Positions 39,601 through 47,528 of a DNA stretch of 64,000 nucleotides are shown here, piece after piece. The stretch is from DAOUBF01 sp034432795 (GTDB lineage Bacteria; Chloroflexota; Anaerolineae; DSLN01): contig DAOUBF010000013.1 of assembly GCA_034432795.1 (NCBI GenBank), positions 1-64,000 of the forward strand, read 5' to 3'. Position numbers and translations under genes: made by a program. The stretch's first letter is position 1. Every line of letters begins with the position of its first letter. The notes under the pieces are model-generated. The model saw nothing but the letters and a program-made list of their open reading frames with translations, did no database searches and had not been told where the DNA came from.

Positions 39601-40854
39601 ATGAACAAGCATCTCTGGTTATGGCTAATTGTGTTGGTTCTATTTGCTGTGGGCTGCGCGGCACTGGGCCCGCAGGCGACTGCGCCTGTGCAGGGCATCA
39701 CGCCTGCCGCGAGCACGTCGGCCCTGACAGCAGCGACCGAGGCTGAGATGCCATCCGGTACGCCGGTCGCCCAGGCGCCCACCCAGGTGGCGCCACCGGT
39801 GGCCACGCCCACAGCCACGCTCTTGCAGGTGCGCACGGCCACCTCTGGCCTCAGCCAGACGCTGACCGATGTGGAGGCCATTCTGGTAGATATTTACAAG
39901 CGCGTCAGCCCCGCTGTGGTCTACATTGAGACCGACAACGGCAGCGGATCGGGCTTTGTCTACGACAAAGAGGGCCATATCGTCACCAATAACCACGTGA
40001 TCCAGGACGCCAACCGCATTGAGGTGGTGTTCGCCAACCGAAAGCGCGCCGAGGCCGAAGTGGTGGGGAGCGATGTGGATGCCGACATCGCCGTGTTGAA
40101 GGTGGACGTGCCCGCCGATGAGCTGGTCGTGGCCGATTTGGGCGACTCCGACGCGGTCCAGGTGGGCCAGTTCGCCATCGCCATCGGCAACCCCTTCGGA
40201 TTGCAGAACACCATGACGGTGGGCATCGTCAGCGGGCTGGGGCGCACGCTGCAATCCGATCGGGTCGCGCCGGGCGGAAGCGGTGGGCGCTACTCCAACC
40301 CCAACGTGATCCAGACCGACGCGGCCATCAACCCCGGTAACTCCGGTGGGCCACTGCTGGACTCCCAGGGCCGGGTGATCGGCATCAACACCGCCATCCG
40401 CTCCACTGCCCAGGGCGTGACCGGCCAGCCGGTCAACACGGGCGTGGGCTTCGCCGTGCCCATCAACACGGTCAAGCGCATCATCCCTGCGCTGATCCGG
40501 GACGGTCACTACACCTACCCCTGGCTGGGCATCTCCGCCGCAGGTGAGCTTGACCTGGAGACCCAACGCGCCCTGGGGCTGCCCCAGAGCACGGGCGTGT
40601 ATGTCACCGAGGTCACCCCAGGCGGCCCGGCGGACAAGGCCGGCATCCGCGCCGGGACGCGCAACGTGGGGCTGGGCCAGTTGCGCGCTGGCGGCGATCT
40701 GATCATCGCCATTGACGGGCACGAGGTGCGTGACTTCGCCGACCTGGTCGGTTACCTGGTGAGCCAGACCGAGGTCGGCCAGACGGTCACGTTGACCATC
40801 ATCCGGAACGGCAGGCAGATGGACGTGCAGGTCACATTAGGGGCGCGGCCTTAA
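39601..40854 (+). CDS. HtrA/DegP-type serine protease with PDZ domain
   Basis: A 417-residue extracytoplasmic protease. Lipoprotein signal LWLWLIVLVLFAVGCA with lipobox Cys near residue 19; Thr/Pro/Ala-rich linker (about 25-85); trypsin-like domain with His in HIVTNNHVIQDANR, Asp in DVDADIAVLKVDVPAD and Ser in NPGNSGGPLLDSQGRVIGIN; one PDZ domain (about 310-410, STGVYVTEVTPGGPADKAGI). All three catalytic residues are present. It should act in quality control of exported proteins. It lacks a convincing ribosome site. Confidence 0.95.
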   Translation: MNKHLWLWLIVLVLFAVGCAALGPQATAPVQGITPAASTSALTAATEAEMPSGTPVAQAPTQVAPPVATPTATLLQVRTATSGLSQTLTDVEAILVDIYKRVSPAVVYIETDNGSGSGFVYDKEGHIVTNNHVIQDANRIEVVFANRKRAEAEVVGSDVDADIAVLKVDVPADELVVADLGDSDAVQVGQFAIAIGNPFGLQNTMTVGIVSGLGRTLQSDRVAPGGSGGRYSNPNVIQTDAAINPGNSGGPLLDSQGRVIGINTAIRSTAQGVTGQPVNTGVGFAVPINTVKRIIPALIRDGHYTYPWLGISAAGELDLETQRALGLPQSTGVYVTEVTPGGPADKAGIRAGTRNVGLGQLRAGGDLIIAIDGHEVRDFADLVGYLVSQTEVGQTVTLTIIRNGRQMDVQVTLGARP

Positions 40855-40894
40855 CCAGCGGCAGCACCCACCTGTGATGAGGGTAAGGCTGTCT

Positions 40895-41095
40895 CCTCCT
40901 TCCTTCCTGGCCTCCTCCCACAGGGGGAAGGGAGCAAGTGATTTCCTTCCCCCTTGTGGGAGGCGAGGGGGTGTATATCAGATTTGGGGCAGATGACCCG
41001 GTTGGTTACCCCCCACCCCACCCCCCCCCGCCAGGGGGAGGGCAGGGAGGGGGTGACGGCTGACAGGTGCCCCAAAATTGAGATGCACCCGAGGC
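40895..41095. repeat. GC-rich dispersed repeat, copy 5, arranged as an inverted pair
   Basis: 40966-41032 is the reverse complement of the trailer seen at 47395-47449 (ATCAGATTTGGGGCAGATGA then CCCGGTTGGTTACCCCCCAC). 41033-41093 is a second, more diverged direct copy (GTGCCCCAAAATTGAGATGC). The two meet tail to tail around a C9/GGGGGAGGG centre, giving a MITE-like structure. The left part 40895-40965 holds another CCCTTGTGGGAGG stem. The 356-base gap 40855-41210 holds only these repeats. Confidence 0.65.
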
Positions 41096-41210
41096 AAGGA
41101 GATGGGAGAATGTCATCCACCCTCACCCCCCTGGGGATGAGGGTCTCTTCTTCCCTCTCCAGGGGAGGGAATGCGCCCTGGACTTTTCGGGCACGGCGGA
41201 GAGGGCTATA

Positions 41211-41348
41211 ATGAGGCCCCAGCTCTTCTTTCTTGAGGAGCCGGGCAATCAGAACGACCGCATCTTCAACCCAGACCTGCTGCTGGCGGTGCAAAACACC
41301 GCCGACGGCCAGGCGGGCACGTTCAACTTTGTCCTGAATGGCCGATAA
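41211..41348 (+). CDS. 45-codon ORF overlapping the GNAT start, doubtful
   Basis: ATG 41211 opens MRPQLFFLEEPGNQNDRIFN and ends FNFVLNGR before TAA 41346-41348, overlapping the acetyltransferase start. The composition is protein-like, but a TATAAT (41207-41212) overlaps its ATG; if that promoter serves the acetyltransferase, this ORF is not fully transcribed. It may be the end of a decayed gene. There is no recognised family. Confidence 0.2.
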   Translation: MRPQLFFLEEPGNQNDRIFNPDLLLAVQNTADGQAGTFNFVLNGR

Positions 41349-41853
41349 GATACTGGTCGCTGGCCATACGTATAGGATGGTGCTCAGCGATGAGCTGGAT
41401 AACGACTACTATCACCAGCTCCAGGACATGTTGCGCGCCTACAACCGGCGCACCGCCACCCGTATGGAGCCGCCGGAGGCCATGCCCCTGAACATCCGGG
41501 TGGAGGATGAGAACGGGCGACTTGTGGGCGGCCTGGCCGCCTTGACCTATTGGGGCTGGCTGGTGATCAGGTTGCTGGTCCTGAGCGATGACTTCCGGGG
41601 CAGCGGCCTGGGCCAGCGGCTGATTGACCTCGCCCATGCCGAAGCCCGGCAACGCGGCTGCCGCCACGCCCAGACGACGACCTATGACTTTCAGGCGCTG
41701 GACTTCTACCTGAAGCAGGGCTACCGTATCGTGGGCGAACTGAGCGACTACCCCGATGGCTACAATTACTACTGGCTGCGCAAGGATTTTGAGGCAGAGC
41801 CTGTAAACCAGGGACATACATACGACGTATCTGAAGAAGAGGATGCACAATGA
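41338..41853 (+). CDS. GNAT-family N-acetyltransferase
   Basis: A 171-residue acetyltransferase. The acetyl-CoA loop is RGSGLGQRLIDLAHAEARQR-like (in DDFRGSGLGQRLIDLAHAEA), preceded by the strand GWLVIRLLVLSDD and followed by ALDFYLKQGYRIVGELSDYP. Substrate is unknown. ATG 41338 has no visible ribosome site; it lies in the end of a doubtful 45-codon ORF. The last 20 residues are acidic. Confidence 0.85.
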   Translation: MADKILVAGHTYRMVLSDELDNDYYHQLQDMLRAYNRRTATRMEPPEAMPLNIRVEDENGRLVGGLAALTYWGWLVIRLLVLSDDFRGSGLGQRLIDLAHAEARQRGCRHAQTTTYDFQALDFYLKQGYRIVGELSDYPDGYNYYWLRKDFEAEPVNQGHTYDVSEEEDAQ

Positions 41854-41854
41854 C

Positions 41855-42592
41855 ATGGGGAGTCCACTGTCGCGCAGGGGCCGGATGAGGGCGCGCTCCA
41901 TGGCGCCCCTCCTGGCGCTGGTGATCCTCGCCTTCGCCAGCGCCGGGCCACCCGCCGCGCCCGCGCAGACCGAGCGCCCATTTGGGCTGCCTTTTCGGCA
42001 GCCGCCGGGGCCGAGCACCTGGCTGCTGGGCCAGGTCTATGGAAATACGACCAGCGCCTATCGCTCACGCGACACCACCTATCGCGCCGGGCAGGGCCTG
42101 CACTTCGGCATTGACCTCTCCGCCCGCTGCGGCACGGAGGTCGTGGCTATTGGCGATGGCATCGTGCGCAAGATTGACGCTCCGGAGCACGGCGCGGCGC
42201 CCCACAACCTGATGATTGACCATCCCCAATTCGGTTACGCCTCGTTCTACGGCCACCTGCTTGAGCGGCCTCAGCTCCAGATCGGCCAGCAGGTGCGCCG
42301 GGGGCAGCCCATCGCCAAAACCGGCGACCCGGACGGCACCTGCACCTCGCGCCCGCATCTGCACCTGGAGATTCGCAACCTGAGCTACACGCGGGCCTAT
42401 AACCCGATTGAGTTGATTGAGGCCGATTGGGACAGCCTGGCGCTGGTCGGCTCGTTTGGTCGGGGGTTTGAGCGCGATCTGGAGCAACCCCGCCGCTGGC
42501 AACACCTGAGCGACCAGCCGGAGACCGCCTTCGGCGGCCCCTTGCTCAACAACTACGCCAACCCCTGGCCGCCGGAATGGGGCAGCCGATGA
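41855..42592 (+). CDS. secreted M23-family peptidase
   Basis: A 245-residue LytM-type protein with a signal peptide (MAPLLALVILAFASAGPPAA). Zinc ligands of the family are visible: HFGIDLSARCGTEVVAIGDG (His and Asp) and the HxH of SRPHLHLEIR; the segment YASFYGHLLERPQLQIGQQV completes the fold. Family members cut peptidoglycan cross-links. ATG 41855 gives a normal signal peptide; ATG 41843 is an alternative. It starts 1 base after the GNAT stop, and its stop overlaps the next gene (ATGA). Confidence 0.88.
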   Translation: MGSPLSRRGRMRARSMAPLLALVILAFASAGPPAAPAQTERPFGLPFRQPPGPSTWLLGQVYGNTTSAYRSRDTTYRAGQGLHFGIDLSARCGTEVVAIGDGIVRKIDAPEHGAAPHNLMIDHPQFGYASFYGHLLERPQLQIGQQVRRGQPIAKTGDPDGTCTSRPHLHLEIRNLSYTRAYNPIELIEADWDSLALVGSFGRGFERDLEQPRRWQHLSDQPETAFGGPLLNNYANPWPPEWGSR

Positions 42593-43797
42593 ACGCCCGC
42601 CGCCCCCTTTCCGTTGCGCTCCTCAGCCTGGGGCTGCTCCTGGCGGGATGCCAGGGGAACGGGCAGCCATCGCTTCCCCTGGCGATAACAGCCGTCTCCG
42701 GCGCCAACCCGATACAGCGGCCCAGCCCAACAGTGCTTGCCCCGACGGCCACAGCGCGACTGCCTGCTGCGACCCCTGAACTGCCTACAGCGACCCCCGA
42801 TCCGCCGACGGCAACCCCCAACCCGCCAACAGCCACGCCCACCCCCACGCCTGTGCTGCGCCGCCTGACCGAGCCGGGGTGTTGCTCACAGCCGTTCTGG
42901 TCGCCCGATCCGATGCAAGTCTGGTACATTGACCGGCCCGACGAGCGCCCAGCAGGCATCTGGGGCGTTTCCGTGACAGGCGATCAGGCGCCTGTCCAGG
43001 TCCTGGCCCGGCCCGCCTTCTTTTCCCCGGATGGCGCGTTCATCTATTACCTGGAGAACGGACAGACGGTGATTGAGCGCCGTTCGGACGGGCAACGCTG
43101 GACACCGCCGACGGGGGGACGGCCTGTCCTGTTCTCACCCGATGACCGATCCATCCTCTGGCAGGTCTCGCCCGCCACCCAGGGCCTGGTGGACCGCCAG
43201 CCAACTGAAATCTGGATCGGCGGGCTGGACGGTAAGGACGCCCGGCCCGTGCTCACCGTATATGGCGGTGGGGTCTCCGGCTGGTTCCCCGATGGGCGGC
43301 GCCTGCTGGTGACCGGCAAACGCGACCGCAACGAGGCCGACCGCGCCGTGTTCATCTACGACCTGGGGAGCGGCGCGGTGACCGAGTTGATGCGTGCCCA
43401 AAGGCCGCGCAACGCGGCCCTCTCGCCGGACGGCAGTTGGGTGGTGGTGATGAACACCTTCTCGGATGACCCGGCCCAAGATGGTATCTGGCTGATCCGC
43501 ACCGATGGTGGCGTGCGCCGTAAACTCCCGCCGGAGTTGTTCGGCGCGTTCACCTGGCGTGACGGGACACACCTCCTGGTCATCCCGATGGCGCGGGAAC
43601 AGGGCAGCCATGTGGTCTGGGAGGTAGAGGCGAGCACCGGGGAGAGCCGCCGCCTGACCGATCCAGCAGTAACGCCCATCTCTATCGCCGATGGAGACTG
43701 GCGGCTGTCGCCCGACGGGAAATGGCTGGCCTTCGTGGCAGCACAAGACTGGGCCATCTGGGTGGTCAGCCTGCCGTCCGTCGCAGGGCAGCCGTAG
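42589..43797 (+). CDS. TolB-like beta-propeller lipoprotein
   Basis: A 402-residue lipoprotein (signal LSVALLSLGLLLAGCQG, lipobox LAGC) with a Pro/Thr-rich linker of ATPDPPTATPNPPTATPTPT type (about 45-85) and a propeller of WD40-like/PD40 blades: CCSQPFWSPDPMQVWYIDRP, FFSPDGAFIYYL, LFSPDDRSILWQV, ALSPDGSWVVVMN, RLSPDGKWLAFVAAQDWAIW. Such propellers bind peptides or glycans; the target is unknown. It is translationally coupled to the M23 peptidase gene, so a joint cell-wall role is plausible. Confidence 0.82.
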   Translation: MNARRPLSVALLSLGLLLAGCQGNGQPSLPLAITAVSGANPIQRPSPTVLAPTATARLPAATPELPTATPDPPTATPNPPTATPTPTPVLRRLTEPGCCSQPFWSPDPMQVWYIDRPDERPAGIWGVSVTGDQAPVQVLARPAFFSPDGAFIYYLENGQTVIERRSDGQRWTPPTGGRPVLFSPDDRSILWQVSPATQGLVDRQPTEIWIGGLDGKDARPVLTVYGGGVSGWFPDGRRLLVTGKRDRNEADRAVFIYDLGSGAVTELMRAQRPRNAALSPDGSWVVVMNTFSDDPAQDGIWLIRTDGGVRRKLPPELFGAFTWRDGTHLLVIPMAREQGSHVVWEVEASTGESRRLTDPAVTPISIADGDWRLSPDGKWLAFVAAQDWAIWVVSLPSVAGQP

Positions 43798-43799
43798 TT

Positions 43800-43920
43800 A
43801 GTCGCCATAGGGCGGCTTTCCATAGCAGCTGTAGGGCGGCTTTCCATAGCCGCCATAGCCGTAGGGCGGCATGACAGGAATCCGGCTTCTGCGGAGAAAC
43901 CGGATTTCCGGTTTGTAGCT
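43800..43920. repeat. GTAGGGCGGC-type tandem repeats and AGAAACCGG-type repeat, copy 2
   Basis: Three imperfect direct copies of ATAGGGCGGCTTTCCATAGC (from 43806, 43832 and, shortened, 43859) are followed by AATCCGG (43880-43886)...CCGGATT arms with gagaaaccgg, related to 1020-1066. They fill the gap before the dienelactone hydrolase gene. Confidence 0.55.
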
Positions 43921-43936
43921 AAAGGAGGAGAATCGT

Positions 43937-44968
43937 ATGAGTGACTTGAAACAGTATCTGATTGATGAGTTTGTGGAAGATTACCAGGCGGGGCGGATGA
44001 CGCGCCGCGAGGCCCTCAAGCGGCTGGCCGGGCTGACAGGCAGCCTGGCGTTGGCGAATGCTCTTCTGGCAGCCTGCGCGCCACCCGCCGCCGCGCCAAC
44101 GGGAACTACGAGTATGCCGACCGCGGGTCCCCCGACGGCAGCGCCACCTACAGCCGCTCAAGCCACTGCCACGCCAGTGCCGCCCACGGAGGCCCCAGCC
44201 ACGGCTGAACCACCGACCGAGGCACCCACGGCAACAACCGAGGCGACCGGCAGCGTAAACGTCAGCCCCGACGACCCGGCCATTCAGGCGGGGGCGGTGG
44301 AGTTTCCGGGGCAGGACGCCATGCTCAAGGGTTATCAGGCCAGGCCCAACAACAGCGAGGCCGTCCCCATCGTCCTGGTCTGCCATGAAAACCGGGGGCT
44401 GACCGAGCACATTCGGGACGTGACCCGGCGCCTGGCGAAAGCGGGCTATGCCGCGCTGGCGGTGGACCTGCTCTCGCGGCAGGGCGGGACGGACGCGCTT
44501 GATCCCGGCCAGGTCCCCGGCATCCTGGGAAACACGCCGCCGGAGCAATTCGTCCAGGACTTTCGCAGTGGGCTACGCTACATGCAGAGCCAGCCCAACG
44601 TCCGCCCGGACCGCGCCGGGATGATCGGCTTTTGCTTCGGAGGTGGCGTCACCTGGCGCTGCGCGACGCGGATCGCGGAACTGCGCGCTGCGGTGCCCTT
44701 CTACGGCCCGAATCCGCCGCTGGAGGATGTGCCCAACATCCAGGCAGCGGTGCTGGCCATCTACGGCGAACTGGACCAGCGCATCAACCAGGGCATCCCG
44801 GCGATTGAAGAGGCCATGCGGCAGAACAACAAGACGTTTGAGAAGATCATCTATCCCAATGCCAGCCACGCCTTCCACAATGACACAGGCGCCAACTACA
44901 ATCCCGAAGCAGCGCGAGACGCCTGGGCGAAGACGCTGGCCTGGCTGGAGAAGTACCTGAAGGCGTGA
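43937..44968 (+). CDS. dienelactone-hydrolase-family protein, exported
   Basis: A 343-residue alpha/beta hydrolase. The N-terminus has a twin-Arg-like or lipoprotein signal (MTRREALKRLAGLTGSLALA, then LLAACAPP with lipobox Cys), then a Pro/Thr/Ala linker to about residue 110. The catalytic triad is visible as the Cys of GMIGFCFGGGVTW, the Asp of YGELDQRIN and the His of NASHAFHNDTG. Families with Cys nucleophile cleave dienelactone or related esters; the substrate here is unknown. AAGGAGGAG precedes the ATG. A strong terminator follows. Confidence 0.88.
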   Translation: MSDLKQYLIDEFVEDYQAGRMTRREALKRLAGLTGSLALANALLAACAPPAAAPTGTTSMPTAGPPTAAPPTAAQATATPVPPTEAPATAEPPTEAPTATTEATGSVNVSPDDPAIQAGAVEFPGQDAMLKGYQARPNNSEAVPIVLVCHENRGLTEHIRDVTRRLAKAGYAALAVDLLSRQGGTDALDPGQVPGILGNTPPEQFVQDFRSGLRYMQSQPNVRPDRAGMIGFCFGGGVTWRCATRIAELRAAVPFYGPNPPLEDVPNIQAAVLAIYGELDQRINQGIPAIEEAMRQNNKTFEKIIYPNASHAFHNDTGANYNPEAARDAWAKTLAWLEKYLKA

Positions 44969-45027
44969 TCGGCGGCGGAGCAGAGGGCCGGGGACAGCCT
45001 GAGGCCAGCGCGCCGTAGAGGTGCTCA

Positions 45028-45068
45028 GGCCCGCCAGGTCTCGTGTGAGACCTGGCGGGCCTTTCTTT
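45028..45068 (+). terminator. intrinsic terminator after the dienelactone hydrolase gene
   Basis: GGCCCGCCAGGTCTC (45028-45042) and GAGACCTGGCGGGCC (45047-45061) are perfect 15-bp arms with a GTGT loop, followed by TTTCTTT. Confidence 0.92.
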
Positions 45069-45101
45069 GTTGTGGTAACATACGCGCATTGAGTGGGATA
45101 C

Positions 45102-45788
45102 ATGCCAGCCACCGACTATGAGCATCTGATCACCCCGTTTCTTGAGCATATCCAGCCGCATCTGGAGGCGCTGGCTGCGATCAATGCGGTGGCGCGGTTG
45201 GAGGACGTGCGTATTCGGCTGTGGCCAATGGTGAGCACAGGCTGGCGCCGCCAGCTTGAGGAACTGTTGCGCCCCTCCCAGGCACGGCGCCAGCAGATAG
45301 AAACCCAGATATGGTTTGTCTACTGGCCCGAACCTTCCAGGTCATCCCCGGCGGAGGGCGCGGAGGAAGCGAACGCCTCCCCCACGATCTTCTGGGCGAC
45401 CTCCTCGTTAGAGGCGGCGGTGCGCGTCATGCGCCAGCGTGGCCTGCAGCATTGCACCCCCTGGACACCCTTAAGCGAGATGGAAATGACCAGGGCGGCA
45501 ATCGCCGCTGCCTATCTCTATGAGTACATAGACCCAGGCGAAGGCCGGGTGAAAGAGTTCACCCGTCGCGTGGTCATCCGCACAGCCGACTCCAAGACAC
45601 CTCACCGATTGGTTATCCAGGGCGCCCGCCGCCGACGCGACCCGGCCCGGCCGGGGGACCCCGATCTATTGCTCAACGAGCGCGACACGGTCGTGGACCT
45701 CCATGCGCCCGACGCCCCGGCGCAGATTGACGCGGCCCTGGAGCGTATTGTGCGCAACGGCTGGGATCTCTACGAGGTCGTGTGGTAA
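45102..45788 (+). CDS. hypothetical 228-residue cytosolic protein
   Basis: I do not recognise this protein. It has no signal peptide or membrane segment. The N-terminal third is helical (LITPFLEHIQPHLEALAAIN, VRIRLWPMVSTGWRRQLEEL). The middle holds QIETQIWFVYWPEP and TIFWATSSLEAAVRVMRQRG. The C-terminal part has TPHRLVIQGARRRRDPARPG and ends QIDAALERIVRNGWDLYEVV. Its mix of conserved-looking Trp residues suggests a folded enzyme or adaptor. It lies after a terminator and convergent to the glycoside hydrolase gene. GTG 45093 is an alternative start. Confidence 0.6.
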   Translation: MPATDYEHLITPFLEHIQPHLEALAAINAVARLEDVRIRLWPMVSTGWRRQLEELLRPSQARRQQIETQIWFVYWPEPSRSSPAEGAEEANASPTIFWATSSLEAAVRVMRQRGLQHCTPWTPLSEMEMTRAAIAAAYLYEYIDPGEGRVKEFTRRVVIRTADSKTPHRLVIQGARRRRDPARPGDPDLLLNERDTVVDLHAPDAPAQIDAALERIVRNGWDLYEVVW

Positions 45789-45795
45789 CTACCGC

Positions 45796-47178
45796 TCACT
45801 TGGGCATGGCCTTGAGCGCCTCATAGGCCGGGCGCGTCTTTGTCAGCGGATAGCTCGGCAGGGTGATCGCCCACCAGTACTGTTCCTGCTCCTCGGTCCA
45901 GTCGGGGTCGGCGATGTAGATCATGCTCATCAGGCCGATCCAGGGCGCCCAATGCTCCCTGGCCCACTCGTAGGCTTTGACCAGGTACTCGGCCTGCTGC
46001 TCCTCGGTGACCCTGAACCAGGAGTAGGCCGGGTGGATGGGGTCGGTCGTCCAGCCCATCTCCAGGATGGCGATCTGCTTGTCCCCCACGCCTTTCTCCA
46101 CCATGATCTGGCGGATGTCCTCTACATGGCGGAAGGCGAAGAAGCGGTGACCGCCCCACTGGGGATTGGCGGCGACCTCGTCGGGGCTGACCCAGGGGGG
46201 CGCGGCGTAGCCCGGCGCGTTGAAGCCCAACAGGTCAAAGTAGCGCGCCGCGCCCGCGTCCAGCATCTCGCGGACGTAGCGGTCATCGGGGACGGCCACC
46301 GGCAGGTCTGTGCCGGTCGGCGCCAACCCGGCGGAGATAACCAGCGCGTTAGGGTCGGCCCGCTTGATATTCTCGTAGCACACCCGGAGCAGTTGCACGT
46401 ACTCAGCAGCATTCGGGGGATAGCCTCCCCACTCGCGGCTCAAGTTCGGCTCGTTCCACACCTGATAGGCCTGGATATAGCCCCGGTAACGGTCGGCGAT
46501 GGCGAAGCAGAAGTCCCCAAAGTCTTGCAGGTTTTGGGGCGGCCCCTGGACCACATCGCCACCCGCGTAGGCGCGCATGGCCCAGGGCGGCTCATGGTCA
46601 ATGCGGGCCAGCAGCTTCAGCCCCTTCTCGGCCACCTGGCGCACGATCCGATCGGCGCGTGACCAGTCAAACACGCCCTTCCCGGCGCCCTCAATGTCGC
46701 GCCAGGCCATGCCCTGCTTGACCCAGGAGAAGCCCATCTCCTTGATGAGATTCAAGTCACGGTCGGCGACCTCTGGCCGCCACCACAGAAAAGCCTGGAT
46801 GCCGTACTCCGGCGACTTGAGCGGCAGGGTGGCCACGACGGTGGGGAAAGGCGTGGCTGTGGGCGTGGGCGTCTTCGTCGGCTTGCGCGTGGGGCCCGGT
46901 GTTCCGCCAGTCGGCGGCGCTGTCGCGTTGGAGGGCGGGGACACCACAGGAGTATTGGTCGGCGGTCGCAAGACGGTGGGCTGCGTGGGAGACACAGGGC
47001 TGTCCGGGCCACAGGCAGCCAGGGCCAGCAGCCCGATCAGCCCGACCAGGGCCAGCAACCACACTCCCCTTCTGGAAAGCAGGCCCTCTTCCCCCTTGCG
47101 GGGGAAGGCTGGGGTGGGGGAGAGTTCCCTTCCCAGGTGGGAGAGCAGGAAGGGACGGGCGGGGAAGCGGTGATCCAT
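45796..47178 (-). CDS. clan GH-A-like glycoside hydrolase lipoprotein
   Basis: A 460-residue protein. The lipoprotein signal GVWLLALVGLIGLLALAACG is unusually far in (residues 38-57), because the first 37 residues include a translated GC-rich repeat (ELSPTPAFPRKGEEG). A Pro/Thr linker (to about 115) precedes a TIM-barrel domain with an acid/base Glu in YQVWNEPNLSREWGG and a probable nucleophile Glu in AILEMGWTTDPIHPAYSWF, as in GH5/GH39-type enzymes. Substrate is unknown. No Met, Val or Leu start between the repeat and the signal is evident to me. Confidence 0.82.
   Translation of the reverse strand: MDHRFPARPFLLSHLGRELSPTPAFPRKGEEGLLSRRGVWLLALVGLIGLLALAACGPDSPVSPTQPTVLRPPTNTPVVSPPSNATAPPTGGTPGPTRKPTKTPTPTATPFPTVVATLPLKSPEYGIQAFLWWRPEVADRDLNLIKEMGFSWVKQGMAWRDIEGAGKGVFDWSRADRIVRQVAEKGLKLLARIDHEPPWAMRAYAGGDVVQGPPQNLQDFGDFCFAIADRYRGYIQAYQVWNEPNLSREWGGYPPNAAEYVQLLRVCYENIKRADPNALVISAGLAPTGTDLPVAVPDDRYVREMLDAGAARYFDLLGFNAPGYAAPPWVSPDEVAANPQWGGHRFFAFRHVEDIRQIMVEKGVGDKQIAILEMGWTTDPIHPAYSWFRVTEEQQAEYLVKAYEWAREHWAPWIGLMSMIYIADPDWTEEQEQYWWAITLPSYPLTKTRPAYEALKAMPK
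47088..47136. repeat. GC-rich dispersed repeat, copy 6, in the glycoside hydrolase N-terminus
   Basis: CTCTTCCCCCTTGCGGGGGA then AGGCTGGGGTGGGGGAGAG; TTCCCCC pairs with GGGGGAA around TTGC. It is in frame between the start codon and the lipoprotein signal. Confidence 0.65.
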
Positions 47179-47364
47179 TTGAGCCTTTATTCTGATTCCT
47201 CCTTTCCTTCACCAGCGAAGGATAGCATTGCTCAGCGCATAGTTGCCCCCTCGGGGCGGTATTTGAGAAATGTGACCTCAAGCAAACAGGCGCAGATTAT
47301 AACACAGATCGGAGATTACAGGTGGGGTAAGTCTAAACCCTTACCTCATATCCACCCCTCACTT

Positions 47365-47449
47365 CAACCCTCCCCCCTGGCGGGGGAGGGCTGGGGTGGG
47401 GGGTAACCAATCGGGTCATCTGCCCCAAATCTGATACACACCCCCTGGC
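47365..47449. repeat. GC-rich dispersed repeat, copy 7, upstream of the aminopeptidase promoter
   Basis: ACCCTCCCCCCTGGCGGGGG then AGGGCTGGGGTGGGGGGTAA and the trailer CGGGTCATCTGCCCCAAATC, TGATACACACCCC. The trailer ends about 10 bases before the -35 box. The remainder of 47179-47364 shows nothing I can support. Confidence 0.65.
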
Positions 47450-47458
47450 CTCCGGCGG

Positions 47459-47488
47459 TTGGCACGCGCCCAGGGGAAATGTTATAAT
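47459..47488 (+). promoter_or_regulatory. aminopeptidase promoter
   Basis: TTGGCA (47459-47464), an 18-base spacer and TATAAT (47483-47488). Confidence 0.75.
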
Positions 47489-47528
47489 GCACCTCAAGAA
47501 AATCCCGTTTCAAAGAAAGGCAGATGAG

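Noticed and set aside
39640..40722. 360-codon minus-strand frame across the HtrA gene
   Set aside because: It is antisense to the intact protease with full catalytic triad; no domain is recognisable.
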